Below are positions 8,813 through 18,035 of a stretch of 64,000 nt of DNA, piece by piece (within the stretch, counting starts at the first letter, position 1; each line of letters opens with the position of its first letter). A model generated the notes under the pieces. That model was not told the origin of the DNA. It was given only the letters and a program-made list of their open reading frames with translations, and did no database searches. A program made the translations under genes and the position numbers. The stretch is from positions 25,314 through 89,313 of the forward strand of contig NZ_FMIQ01000067.1 in the NCBI RefSeq assembly GCF_900095695.1, in the 5' to 3' direction. Source of the stretch: Hafnia alvei (GTDB lineage Bacteria > Pseudomonadota > Gammaproteobacteria > Enterobacterales > Enterobacteriaceae).

Positions 8813-11176
8813 ATGAAAACGTTGAAAAACTGGATCCTAAATCGCCAAGCAGCCGATCACGTTGAGTTAAAAGTCGATGGTCAGCATTTATTCCGCATCT
8901 ATATCTTAGAATCAGGGCTATTCCGCGTGCTGATAAAACAGCGTGGTGAACTGGCGCTGAACCGCACGTGGAGTATCGCCCCGCAAACGGATGTGCCTTG
9001 GGAGGGGCGTGACCGTGAAAGCACCGAGGGTTTCACACTGCCAGCTTTTGAGCTGGTACAGCGTGATAATGAACTGTCTATTTGCACCGACAAAATGCGG
9101 GTGACGGTACATCAACCGCTGTGGCTAGAATGGGAATATTGTAACGATGCCGGTGAGTGGCTGCCGTTGGCGGCAGACCGCCCAACCAGCGCTTATCTTC
9201 TGAACGCGCACGGCGATGGCGTGGCACATTATCAGCGTCGTTTCCCAACCGAAAGCTACTACGGCTTGGGCGAAAAAGCAGGCGATCTTAACCGTACCGG
9301 TGGGCGCTATGAAATGCGCAATCTGGATGCGATGGGCTACAACGCAGCGTCAACCGATCCGCTGTATAAGCACATCCCGTTCACGATTACGCGCAAAGCA
9401 GACGTTAGCTTCGGCCTGTTTTATGACAACCTTACTAGCACCATGCTGGACTTGGGCAATGAGCTGGATAACTACCATTTAGCCTACCGCCGCTATCAGG
9501 CGGAAGCCGGTGACTTAGACTATTACATGTTTGTTGGGCCCAAGGTGTTGGATGTTACCAAAGCCTTTGTGCGGCTGACCGGTAAAACATTTTTCGGACC
9601 AAAGTGGAGCCTTGGCTATAGCGGCTCCACCATGCACTACACCGATGCGCCGGATGCCCAAAATCAGCTGATGAAGTTTATCGAGCTGTGCCGTGAGCAC
9701 GATATTCCGTGCGACTCATTCCAGCTGTCATCGGGTTATACCTCAATTAACAACAAGCGCTATGTGTTTAACTGGAACTACGACAAAGTGCCTCAGCCAA
9801 AGGTGATGTCGCAGGCTTTCCTCGACGCAGGGATCAAACTGGCGGCTAACATCAAACCGTGTTTGTTGCAGGATCACCCCAAATATCAGGAAGTGGCGCA
9901 GCAGGGGTTATTCATTCGTGATTCAGAATCGGACTGCGCTGAGCGCTCGGTGTTCTGGGATGACGAAGGTTCCCATCTTGATTTCACTAACCCAGCCACG
10001 GTGAAGTGGTGGCAAGACAACGTAACCCAGCAACTGTTAGAAATGGGTATTGGCTCGACGTGGAACGATAATAACGAATATGAAGTCTGGGACGGCGAGG
10101 CGCGCTGTCATGGTTTTGGTCAGGAAATCGCGATTAAACAGATCCGACCGGTAATGCCGTTGTTGATGATGCGAGCTTCTTTAGAAGCGCAGCAGCGTTT
10201 TGCACCTAAGCAGCGTCCTTATTTGATCTCACGCTCCGGCTGCGCAGGCATGCAGCGCTATGTCCAAACGTGGAGCGGCGACAACCGAACTAGCTGGCAG
10301 ACGTTGCGTTACAACACGCGTATGGGCGTGGGGATGAGTCTGTCTGGCTTATATAATGTGGGTCATGATGTCGGTGGATTCTCCGGTGACAAACCAGATG
10401 CCGAGCTGCTTGTGCGCTGGGTTCAAAACGGCGTGATGCACCCACGCTTTACTATTCACTCGTGGAACGACGATCACACGGTGAATGAACCATGGATGTA
10501 TCCGGCGGTGACACCGGCTATTCGTGATGCCATCGTGCTGCGCTATCGTCTACTGCCGTATTTTTATACTTTGCTGTGGCAGGCGAGTGAAAACGATGAG
10601 CCGATGCTGCGTCCGACCTTCCTCGATCATGAAAATGATGCGGCGACTTTCGCAGAAACCGACGATTTTATGTTGGGTAAGGATTTGCTGGTGGCGAGCG
10701 TGGTGGAGCAAGGGCAGCGCCAGCGTGACATCTATCTGCCTGCCAACGAAAGCGGTTGGTATAATTTCTACACCGGGCAGTGGTTTAGCGGCGGTCAGAC
10801 AATCACCGTGGACGCTCCTCTAGAGCGCTTGCCGCTGATGGTGCGCGCTGGGGCGATGCTACCGTTGTCAGGACGTACCGCATTCGTAGATTCTGCCGCG
10901 GATGATTCTCGTGAATTGATGCTGTTCCCACCGATGGGTAAAGGTAGCGATCGCGGCATGCTGTTTGATGACGATGGCGAAACCTATGCTTGGCGAGAAG
11001 GGCAGGCCCTGTGGCTGAATTGGGAGATCGCGACTGATAACCAACGTATCGACGTAACGTTTACCCACAAAGGTGATTTCCAGCCGGCGTGGAAGGAAAT
11101 CGTTATCCGTCTACCACAAAGCGAACAGCGTAAGCTGTATGTGAACGGCGTGCAGTGCACAAGCTTTAGCCTTTAA
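8813..11176 (+). CDS. GH31 alpha-glycosidase
   Basis: From the ATG of MKTLKNWILNRQAAD, preceded by GAAGAGTAACACA, the product has 787 residues and no signal peptide, so it acts in the cytoplasm. It has the GH31 layout: an N-terminal beta-sandwich with YYGLGEKAGDLNRTG (residues about 145-160), a catalytic barrel and a C-terminal beta domain. The nucleophile motif WNDNNEYE places Asp419 as nucleophile, and WSGDNRTSW places Asp490 as acid/base. An in-frame upstream start at 8741 would overlap the MFS gene and is not favoured. It is not a sulfoquinovosidase by its nucleophile motif. Likely an alpha-glucosidase or alpha-xylosidase; the glycone is not readable. Confidence 0.9.
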   Translation: MKTLKNWILNRQAADHVELKVDGQHLFRIYILESGLFRVLIKQRGELALNRTWSIAPQTDVPWEGRDRESTEGFTLPAFELVQRDNELSICTDKMRVTVHQPLWLEWEYCNDAGEWLPLAADRPTSAYLLNAHGDGVAHYQRRFPTESYYGLGEKAGDLNRTGGRYEMRNLDAMGYNAASTDPLYKHIPFTITRKADVSFGLFYDNLTSTMLDLGNELDNYHLAYRRYQAEAGDLDYYMFVGPKVLDVTKAFVRLTGKTFFGPKWSLGYSGSTMHYTDAPDAQNQLMKFIELCREHDIPCDSFQLSSGYTSINNKRYVFNWNYDKVPQPKVMSQAFLDAGIKLAANIKPCLLQDHPKYQEVAQQGLFIRDSESDCAERSVFWDDEGSHLDFTNPATVKWWQDNVTQQLLEMGIGSTWNDNNEYEVWDGEARCHGFGQEIAIKQIRPVMPLLMMRASLEAQQRFAPKQRPYLISRSGCAGMQRYVQTWSGDNRTSWQTLRYNTRMGVGMSLSGLYNVGHDVGGFSGDKPDAELLVRWVQNGVMHPRFTIHSWNDDHTVNEPWMYPAVTPAIRDAIVLRYRLLPYFYTLLWQASENDEPMLRPTFLDHENDAATFAETDDFMLGKDLLVASVVEQGQRQRDIYLPANESGWYNFYTGQWFSGGQTITVDAPLERLPLMVRAGAMLPLSGRTAFVDSAADDSRELMLFPPMGKGSDRGMLFDDDGETYAWREGQALWLNWEIATDNQRIDVTFTHKGDFQPAWKEIVIRLPQSEQRKLYVNGVQCTSFSL

Positions 11177-11193
11177 GTCAGCTTAAACCATAC

Positions 11194-11324
11194 CCCACCT
11201 TAGCTCATACCCCACCCTAACCCTCCCCTTCACAGGGGAGGGAACCGTTCGATGATGTTTGTAAGATCCTCGATCTGCTCCTCCCCCTGCGAAGGGGGAG
11301 GCTGGGAGGGGGTCTTGCTAACTC
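11194..11324. repeat. dispersed palindromic intergenic repeat (CCCTCCCC/GGGGAGGG type)
   Basis: This stretch holds CCTCCCCTTCACAGGGGAGG, then about 40 bases, then CTCCCCCTGCGAAGGGGGAG followed by GGGAGGGGGTCTT. Two strong GC hairpins flank a central arm, and the outer ends (ACCCCACCCTAACC / GGGAGGGGGT) are complementary. Elements of this style recur between genes in enteric genomes. It lies between the GH31 gene and the hyb promoter. Confidence 0.65.
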
Positions 11325-11639
11325 GTTGCTAAAGTGAAGCTGGCAGGGTAAATGCTAATTCCGCGCTGCTGCTTAAATAATTATTTAACTAAATAATAGA
11401 ACCAAATAAATAGAACTAAATGAATTTAATTTATTTAATTCTGACTTAATGGCATTAATACAAACCACTCTCATTTAGCTATTTCTCTAAATTAAGAAAA
11501 CTCGTACGAAAGTAATCTCGAAACCTATATTTTCAATTCCTGAAAATAATAATATTGTGGAATATTTGTGCTATTTAATTTCCGCTGAATCGGTTTTATT
11601 CACATTATTCGTATTGACCTTCCACTAATCCTTCTCAAC

Positions 11640-11653
11640 TTGATAAAGATCAA
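11640..11653. promoter_or_regulatory. consensus FNR box upstream of hybO
   Basis: TTGATAAAGATCAA matches the FNR consensus TTGAT-N4-ATCAA at every defined base. It lies 82 bases before the hybO start codon, so a class II site would put transcription start at about 11688. The rest of the 558-base gap (11177-11734) holds the palindromic repeat above and AT-rich DNA without a recognisable gene. Confidence 0.8.
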
Positions 11654-11734
11654 CCACAACCAGTAGGGTTAATCCTTAGCATTTCACTACCTAAGCATTC
11701 CGCCAGACGAATGCGCATCTAAGGAATACTACGA

Positions 11735-12889
11735 ATGGCTGAGGATAACTTTCTATCCGCTCACGGTGTGAACCGTCGTGACTTCATGAAGTTGTGTGCG
11801 GGTATGGCCGCTACACTAGGGCTAAGTTCCAATGCGGCAGCAGAAATGGCTGCGGCAATCACAAATCCACAGAGACCACCCGTTATCTGGATTGGCGCTC
11901 AAGAATGTACCGGCTGTACTGAGTCTCTGTTGCGTGCCACGCACCCAACAATTGAAAACCTGATCCTCAATACTATTTCACTCGAATATCATGAGGTGTT
12001 GTCAGCGGCCTTCGGACATCAAGCCGAAGAGAATAAACATAACGCGATGAAGCGTTATAAAGGCAAATATGTTCTGGTTGTTGATGGCTCCATTCCGTTA
12101 AAAGACGGTGGCGTTTATTGCATGGTCGCCGGTGAGCCTATTGTCGATCATATTCGTCGCGCCGCTGCTGATGCGGCAGCGGTTATCGCTATTGGTTCCT
12201 GCGCTGCATGGGGCGGTGTCCCTGCCACCGGAGGCAACCCAACCGGCGCGGTCAGCCTTGAAGAAGCCATCGGCAAACCGGTCATCAACATCCCTGGTTG
12301 CCCGCCAAACCCGCATAACTTCCTGACCACCGTGGTGTATTACATCACCTACGGCAAGCTGCCTGAGCTAGACAGCAAGCATCGTCCGCTGTTTGCCTAT
12401 GAACGTTTAATTCACGAAAACTGCGAGCGTCGTCCTCATTTTGATGCGGGTCGTTTTGCCAAAGAATTTGGCGATTACGGTCATCGTCAAGGTTGGTGTT
12501 TGTATCATCTAGGCTGTAAAGGCCCTGAAACCTACGGCAACTGTTCAACGTTGGAATTCTGTGATATTGGCGGCGGTATCTGGCCTGTGGGCATTGGTCA
12601 TCCTTGCTATGGCTGCAATGAGCAGGGCGTCGGCTTCACGAAAGGAATTTTCCAACTGGCGAACGTTGAAAATCCAACGCCGCGTGTGGACAAACCCGGC
12701 GTGGCTAATCGCGAAGGTGGGCATATTTCACCAACGGCGACCGGCCTGATTGGCGGTGCTTTGGGGATCCTGATTGGGGTCAGCTTGATGACGGTACGTG
12801 AGCTTGGTCGCCAGCAAAAGCGCCATGAGTCGGAGCGCCAAAACGCTGAGAAAAGCCACGCTGAGCACCATGATTCACGGGGGGAATAA
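11735..12889 (+). CDS. hybO: hydrogenase-2 small subunit HybO
   Basis: This 384-residue protein is the small subunit of [NiFe] hydrogenase 2, which carries three iron-sulfur clusters that relay electrons from H2. A twin-arginine signal NRRDFMK (residues 13-19) sends the folded heterodimer across the inner membrane. The proximal-cluster motif ECTGCTES starts at residue 57, and further cysteines follow in IGSCAAWGG and HPCYGC. A C-terminal hydrophobic helix (about 333-352) anchors it on the periplasmic face. Translation begins at the ATG behind AAGGAATACTACGA. It heads hybOABCDE under a consensus FNR site, consistent with anaerobic H2 uptake. Confidence 0.97.
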   Translation: MAEDNFLSAHGVNRRDFMKLCAGMAATLGLSSNAAAEMAAAITNPQRPPVIWIGAQECTGCTESLLRATHPTIENLILNTISLEYHEVLSAAFGHQAEENKHNAMKRYKGKYVLVVDGSIPLKDGGVYCMVAGEPIVDHIRRAAADAAAVIAIGSCAAWGGVPATGGNPTGAVSLEEAIGKPVINIPGCPPNPHNFLTTVVYYITYGKLPELDSKHRPLFAYERLIHENCERRPHFDAGRFAKEFGDYGHRQGWCLYHLGCKGPETYGNCSTLEFCDIGGGIWPVGIGHPCYGCNEQGVGFTKGIFQLANVENPTPRVDKPGVANREGGHISPTATGLIGGALGILIGVSLMTVRELGRQQKRHESERQNAEKSHAEHHDSRGE

Positions 12890-12891
12890 CC

Positions 12892-13875
12892 GTGAACAGA
12901 AGAAACTTTATTAAGTTTGCCTCTGCGGGGGCGCTGGCAGCGGGCACGGTAACATCAAGTACCGCGCAGGCGGCGGTGGAAAACAAACCGCCGATCCCCG
13001 GTGCGGTCGGCATGCTGTATGACTCAACGCTGTGCGTAGGTTGCCAAGCCTGCGTGGCCGAGTGTCAGAAGCTGAATAAAAACCAGATCAACCCTAACGG
13101 GCCACAAACGTGGTCTAACAACGATAAATTAACGCCTTACACCAACAACATCATTCAGGTGTGGCAAGACGGTTCGGGCGTTAATAAAGATCAGGTGCAA
13201 AACGGTTATGCCTACATCAAGAAACAGTGCATGCACTGCGTAGACCCTAACTGTGTGTCGGTGTGTCCGGTACAGGCGCTGAAGAAAGATCCCAAAACTG
13301 GCATTGTGCATTACGACCCAGACGTCTGTACGGGCTGTCGTTACTGCATGGTGGGATGTCCATTCGACATTCCTAAATATGATTATCACAACCCGTTTGG
13401 TGAGATTCATAAGTGCCAGCTCTGCGACCAGAAAGGGCTTGAGCGCATTACTAAAGGCCAACTGCCGGGCTGCGTCGAGGTTTGCCCAACCGGTGCGGTA
13501 ATCTTTGGTACGCGTGACGATCTGTTGGCTGAGGCCAAAAAGCGTCTGGCGGCAAAACCGGGGGCTGAATATGCCTATCCGCGTCAAACCCTGAACGGTG
13601 GTGATAACTATCTGCATCCGCTCGCCAAGTATCAGCCGTATGTCTACGGCGAAAAAGAGGGCGGAGGAACGCAGGTATTAGTGCTGGCGGGGGTGCCGTA
13701 TGAAAACTTAGGCATGCCAAAACTGGCTGAACTCTCAACCGGCGCACGCTCTGAGCACATTCAGCACACTGTTTACAAAGGCATGATCTTGCCGCTGGTG
13801 GTTCTGACGGGGCTATCTGTGTTGATTCGTCGTAACACCAAAAACCACCATGATGGAGATGATGATCATGAGTGA
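12892..13875 (+). CDS. hybA: hydrogenase-2 ferredoxin subunit HybA
   Basis: The start is GTG, two bases after the hybO stop. The 327-residue product has a twin-arginine signal [12 protein letters not shown] and ends in a membrane helix near [16 protein letters not shown] followed by a charged tail. Between them are four 4Fe-4S cysteine groups: [35 protein letters not shown], and CQLC with CVEVC. HybA passes electrons from HybOC to the membrane subunit HybB and so to the quinone pool. It overlaps hybB by 8 bases. Confidence 0.97.
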   Translation: MNRRNFIKFASAGALAAGTVTSSTAQAAVENKPPIPGAVGMLYDSTLCVGCQACVAECQKLNKNQINPNGPQTWSNNDKLTPYTNNIIQVWQDGSGVNKDQVQNGYAYIKKQCMHCVDPNCVSVCPVQALKKDPKTGIVHYDPDVCTGCRYCMVGCPFDIPKYDYHNPFGEIHKCQLCDQKGLERITKGQLPGCVEVCPTGAVIFGTRDDLLAEAKKRLAAKPGAEYAYPRQTLNGGDNYLHPLAKYQPYVYGEKEGGGTQVLVLAGVPYENLGMPKLAELSTGARSEHIQHTVYKGMILPLVVLTGLSVLIRRNTKNHHDGDDDHE

Positions 13876-15055
13876 ACATAAAGCCAGTCCGTTAGGTGGT
13901 CGCCTTGTTAGTTGGCCGGTGATGGTGATGGCACCCTTTGTGGTGCTATGCGGCATTTTTATCCTCAAACGTTTGATCTTCGGGATTGGCTCGGTTGCCG
14001 ACCTGAACGGAGGTTATCCGTGGGGGCTGTGGATTTCATTCGACCTGCTGATTGGTACAGGTTTTGCCTGTGGCGGTTGGGCGCTAGCGTGGGCGGTGTA
14101 TGTTTTCAACCGAGGTGAATATCACCCGCTGGTTCGTCCGGCGCTGTTGGCGAGCCTGTTCGGTTATTCGTTAGGGGGATTATCAATCACCATTGACGTG
14201 GGCCGTTACTGGAACCTGCCTTATTTCTATCTGCCAGGACACTTCAATACCTCGTCGGTGCTGTTTGAAACCGCGGTCTGTATGACGGTGTATATCGGCG
14301 TGATGGCGCTGGAGTTTGCGCCCGTCGTGCTGGAGAAATTTGGTTGGAAAGTGCCGATGAAGTGGCTGAATAAAATCATGTTCTTCATTCTGGCGCTCGG
14401 CGCTCTGCTGCCAACCATGCACCAATCTTCAATGGGATCGCTGATGATTGCTGCGGGGAATAAAATCCATCCGCTGTGGCAAAGCTACGAGCTACTGCCG
14501 GTGTTCTCGTTGCTCACGGCATTCATTATGGGCTTCTCCATCGTGGTGTTCGAAGGTTCACTGGTACAGGCCGGGTTAGCCGGTAAAGGCCCGAATGAAA
14601 AGCCGCTGTTCTACCGGCTGACGCAGGTTATCGATATTTTCCTAATCCTGTTCGTTGCGCTGCGCTTTGCGGAAATTGTACTGCGTGATAAGTCAGAGTA
14701 CCTCTCACAGTGGAACCGTTACTCCATTTCATTCTGGTGCGAAATTGGACTGATGCTCTTCCCGCTGCTGGTATTCCATTGGGATAGATTCCGCCGTGAT
14801 TCGCGCATGCTGTTCCTTGGCGCGCTAAGCATGCTGCTGGGCGCCGCGCTGTGGCGTATGAACTACTCTCTGCTGGCGTTCAATCCGGGCAATGGTTATC
14901 ACTATTTCCCAACGCCAGAAGAAATTCTGATTTCAGTCGGCTTTGTGGCGATTGAAGTCTGTGCCTATTTGTTGCTAATCCGGATTTTACCGGTGTTGCC
15001 ATCGCTTGAACGCGTACATAAAGATTATCAGGCCCGAGGGAAAGCTAAAGTATGA
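13868..15055 (+). CDS. hybB: hydrogenase-2 membrane subunit HybB
   Basis: HybB (395 residues from the chosen start) is an NrfD/PsrC-type integral membrane protein with about ten helices that connects hydrogenase 2 to quinones. The start used is the ATG of [11 protein letters not shown], inside the last codons of hybA and behind ATGGAGATG; an in-frame ATG at 13850 would add only MMEMMI. The stretch from LNGGYPWG to [15 protein letters not shown] is nearly identical to E. coli HybB. It overlaps hybC by 4 bases, showing tight coupling. Confidence 0.97.
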   Translation: MSEHKASPLGGRLVSWPVMVMAPFVVLCGIFILKRLIFGIGSVADLNGGYPWGLWISFDLLIGTGFACGGWALAWAVYVFNRGEYHPLVRPALLASLFGYSLGGLSITIDVGRYWNLPYFYLPGHFNTSSVLFETAVCMTVYIGVMALEFAPVVLEKFGWKVPMKWLNKIMFFILALGALLPTMHQSSMGSLMIAAGNKIHPLWQSYELLPVFSLLTAFIMGFSIVVFEGSLVQAGLAGKGPNEKPLFYRLTQVIDIFLILFVALRFAEIVLRDKSEYLSQWNRYSISFWCEIGLMLFPLLVFHWDRFRRDSRMLFLGALSMLLGAALWRMNYSLLAFNPGNGYHYFPTPEEILISVGFVAIEVCAYLLLIRILPVLPSLERVHKDYQARGKAKV

Positions 15056-16755
15056 GCCAACGTATTACTATCGACCCGATCACCCGTATCGAGGGCCACC
15101 TGCGCATTGACTGCGAAATTGAAAACGGCAAAGTCACCAAGGCTTGGTCATCCGGCACCATGTGGCGCGGGATGGAAGAGATTGTCAAAGGTAACGACCC
15201 GCGCGATGCGTGGATGATCGTCCAGCGCATTTGTGGCGTTTGTACCACTATCCACGCCATTGCGTCGGTGCGTGCGGTGGAAAATGCGATCGGTGCTGAA
15301 GTGCCGGTGAACGCGCAGCATATCCGTAATTTGATCGTGGCAGCCCACAGCATCCACGACCATATCGTGCATTTTTACCAGCTGTCGGCGCTGGACTGGG
15401 TGGATATCACCTCCGCGCTGAACGCCGATCCCAAAAAATGCGAAGCCATGCTGAAAGGTGTTTCAACGTGGTCGCTGAATAGCTCGGAAGAGTTTGCCAA
15501 GGTACAGCAGAAAATCCGCGATCTGGTCGCCAGCGGTCAACTGGGTATTTTCGCCAACGGCTATTGGGGCCACAAGGCGATGAAACTATCGCCGGAAGTG
15601 AATCTGATTGCGGTTGCCCACTATCTGCAAGCGCTTGAATGTCAGCGCGATGCCAACCGCGTGGTGGCGATTTTGGGCGGAAAATCCCCACATATCCAAA
15701 ATTTGGCCGTGGGTGGCGTGGCTAACCCGATCAATCTGGATGCGCCAAGCGTGCTGAATCTGGAACGTTTGATGTATGTGAAGATGTTTATTGAACGGCT
15801 GGGTGAGTTCATTGAGCAGGTTTACAAAGTGGACGCGGCAATTATTGCGGCAAACTATCCAGAATGGCTGTCGTTGGGCGAAGGCGCGAAGCACTATTTA
15901 AGCGTGCCAGAGCTGCCAACCGATGCCAAAGGCGGCAGCTTCCTGCTGCCGGGTGGCTATATTGAAAATGGTGACATGGCTAACTATCGCCCCATCACCA
16001 GCCATCAGGACGAATGGTTGATCGACGGTATTGCCGAAAGCTGCAAACACTCTTGGTATAAAGACGATGCGATCTTAAAACCTTGGGAAGGCAAAACCGA
16101 ACCGAACTACACCGGCTGGCAGGATGAGGGTAAATACTCATGGGTGAAATCCCCAACCTTCTACGGCAAAGTGGTGGAAGTTGGCCCACTGGCCGATCTG
16201 CTGGTCAAACTGGCGGCTAAGCATCCTGATACCGTAAAACACTTCAACGAAGTGAACGGTCTGTATAAAACGCTGAATGGCAAAGCATTACAAACCGAGC
16301 AGTTGCATTCCACCATGGGACGCATCATTGGCCGTGCGGTTCGCTGTTGCGTACTGAAAGATACCCTGCTGCAACAATGGCAGGCGCTGATCGACAATAT
16401 CGGCACAGGCGATCACGTTGCCTTTATCAAGCCTGAAATTTTGGCAGATAAAGAGTATCGCGGCGTCGGCTTTGAAGAAGCACCGCGCGGTATGCTTTCG
16501 CATTGGATCGTGATTAAAGGCGGCAAGATCGAAAACTATCAGGCGGTGGTGCCTTCCACATGGAACTCTGGCCCGCGTAATACCAACGACGAGCCGGGTC
16601 CGTATGAGCAAGCGCTCATCGGCACGCCTATCGAGGATATCGAAAAGCCGTTGGAAGTGGTGCGCACCGTGCACTCCTTTGACCCATGCATGTCTTGCGC
16701 GGTGCACGTGGTGGATACGCGCGGTGGTGAAGTCACCAAGGTTAAGGTGTTGTGA
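15052..16755 (+). CDS. hybC: hydrogenase-2 large subunit HybC
   Basis: This 567-residue protein is the [NiFe] catalytic subunit that oxidises H2. Both pairs of active-site cysteines are present: RICGVC near the N-terminus (Cys61, Cys64) and DPCMSC near the C-terminus (Cys546, Cys549). After maturation the protein should be cut behind His552, removing a 15-residue tail beginning VVDTRGG, the substrate of HybD. It has no signal of its own and is exported with HybO. Start ATG overlaps the end of hybB. Its stop overlaps hybD in a TGATG arrangement. Confidence 0.98.
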   Translation: MSQRITIDPITRIEGHLRIDCEIENGKVTKAWSSGTMWRGMEEIVKGNDPRDAWMIVQRICGVCTTIHAIASVRAVENAIGAEVPVNAQHIRNLIVAAHSIHDHIVHFYQLSALDWVDITSALNADPKKCEAMLKGVSTWSLNSSEEFAKVQQKIRDLVASGQLGIFANGYWGHKAMKLSPEVNLIAVAHYLQALECQRDANRVVAILGGKSPHIQNLAVGGVANPINLDAPSVLNLERLMYVKMFIERLGEFIEQVYKVDAAIIAANYPEWLSLGEGAKHYLSVPELPTDAKGGSFLLPGGYIENGDMANYRPITSHQDEWLIDGIAESCKHSWYKDDAILKPWEGKTEPNYTGWQDEGKYSWVKSPTFYGKVVEVGPLADLLVKLAAKHPDTVKHFNEVNGLYKTLNGKALQTEQLHSTMGRIIGRAVRCCVLKDTLLQQWQALIDNIGTGDHVAFIKPEILADKEYRGVGFEEAPRGMLSHWIVIKGGKIENYQAVVPSTWNSGPRNTNDEPGPYEQALIGTPIEDIEKPLEVVRTVHSFDPCMSCAVHVVDTRGGEVTKVKVL

Positions 16756-17249
16756 TGAATACGCTGCTCTTAGGTATTGGTAACCTATTGCTCAGCGATG
16801 AGGCGGTTGGCGTACGCATCGTTGAGCGCCTAGAACGCGATTACCGTTTTCCTGAAGGCGTTGAGCTGATGGATGGCGGAACCGCGGGCATGGAGCTCAT
16901 GGAGTACATGGCCAGCCGCGATCATCTGATTGTGGCTGATGCGGTACTCAGCGATAGCGCGCCCGGCAGCGTCATCACGCTATGTGACGATGAAGTTCCG
17001 GCGTTTTTTAGCCGGAAAATCTCACCGCACCAGCTAGGGCTGTGCGACGTGCTGTCTGCGTTACATCTCACCGATGAGTTTCCACAGCGTTTAACGCTGG
17101 TGGGCGTGGTGCCAGAGTCTCTGGAACCGCATATTGGTCTGACGCCGGCGATTGAGGCGGCGATCCCTGTAGCCATGGATCGTATTGTCCAGCTTCTGCG
17201 TAACGATGGATGCCAAATAGAGCATAAAGGAGCGGTGCATGCCTTCTGA
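16755..17249 (+). CDS. hybD: hydrogenase-2 maturation endopeptidase HybD
   Basis: HybD cuts the C-terminal tail from the HybC precursor once nickel is inserted. The 164-residue product from the ATG overlapping the hybC stop (TGATG) has the same length as E. coli HybD; an in-frame GTG one codon earlier is possible but unnecessary. The conserved nickel-sensing residues fall at Glu16 (LLLSDEAVGV), Asp62 (LIVADAV) and His92 (ISPHQLGL). It overlaps hybE by 11 bases. Confidence 0.96.
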   Translation: MNTLLLGIGNLLLSDEAVGVRIVERLERDYRFPEGVELMDGGTAGMELMEYMASRDHLIVADAVLSDSAPGSVITLCDDEVPAFFSRKISPHQLGLCDVLSALHLTDEFPQRLTLVGVVPESLEPHIGLTPAIEAAIPVAMDRIVQLLRNDGCQIEHKGAVHAF

Positions 17250-17739
17250 ACATGATTTGACCGCCATCGGTGCCGATGAATTTTGGGGCTTTGAGCAAAA
17301 TCCAACCGATCTTTTGATAGAGCAATATCAACAGATTGCGCAGGACGAGATGGCGACGTTGCCGTTCTATCGTGCCGAAATGCCGATCGTAGTTGAGATG
17401 CAGCAGTATGAAGGGCAGTGGCTCGGCACGGTATTAACGCCGTGGATGCTGAGCGTGGTGATTTTGCCGGGGCCGGATCAGGTCTGGTCTTTGCGCAAAC
17501 TCGGTGAGCGGATTGCGCTTTCTCTGCCGCGCGGCGACATGACGTTTATGGTTGGCGAATTGCCTAAAACCGGTCAGCTGCTGTCTTGCTCATTGATGTC
17601 GCCGATTGAATCGCATATCAGCGCAGATGAAGGCAAGGCTTTGGTGACGGATACGTTGAAGATGCTGCTGTCGTTGCCGGTGCAGGATAGCAGTGCGAGT
17701 GTAAACCTGTCTCGACGTGCATTGTTTGGTAAGTCATAA
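17239..17739 (+). CDS. hybE: hydrogenase-2 assembly chaperone HybE
   Basis: HybE is the cytoplasmic chaperone that holds hydrogenase-2 subunits, chiefly the Tat-bearing HybO, until assembly is complete. The 166-residue frame shows the family core from FYRAEMPIVVEMQQYEGQWLGTVLTPWM to LPRGDMTFMVGEL. The ATG overlaps the end of hybD and follows AAAGGAGCGGTGC. It is the last gene of the operon here: the hybF and hybG genes that follow in E. coli are absent, and a terminator lies about 80 bases downstream. Confidence 0.95.
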   Translation: MPSEHDLTAIGADEFWGFEQNPTDLLIEQYQQIAQDEMATLPFYRAEMPIVVEMQQYEGQWLGTVLTPWMLSVVILPGPDQVWSLRKLGERIALSLPRGDMTFMVGELPKTGQLLSCSLMSPIESHISADEGKALVTDTLKMLLSLPVQDSSASVNLSRRALFGKS

Positions 17740-17817
17740 GTCTAAATCATAAGCTCAACGCTTTTAGTCGGAATTAAAAGCCATAAAGGCGCGATAAAAG
17801 TCGTCGTGTTATTACAT

Positions 17818-17854
17818 TGCTGAATCTGAATTTATCGGGTTCAGCATTTTTTTT
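17818..17854 (+). terminator. terminator of the hyb operon
   Basis: A stem TGCTGAA/TTCAGCA with a 15-nt partly paired loop is followed by eight T. It ends the hyb operon and confirms that hybE is the final gene. Confidence 0.85.
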
Positions 17855-18035
17855 ACCACTACTTATCGCCAGTCGAACGCCGGGGATAAAAATGTTATCC
17901 ACGTACGCCTTACCCCCAAGAGATGATGGAAATTATTAAAGAGGGCTATTCGTTTAGGCGGTGAATGAAAGCGAAAGCATGGCCGGAAACCATCGATAAG
18001 CCTCCGGCCATGACTATTCGTTGCTCACGCGGCTG

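Noticed and set aside
13129..13617. 162-codon frame antisense to hybA
   Set aside because: hybA is certain from its cysteine motifs. The opposing frame has no recognisable features.
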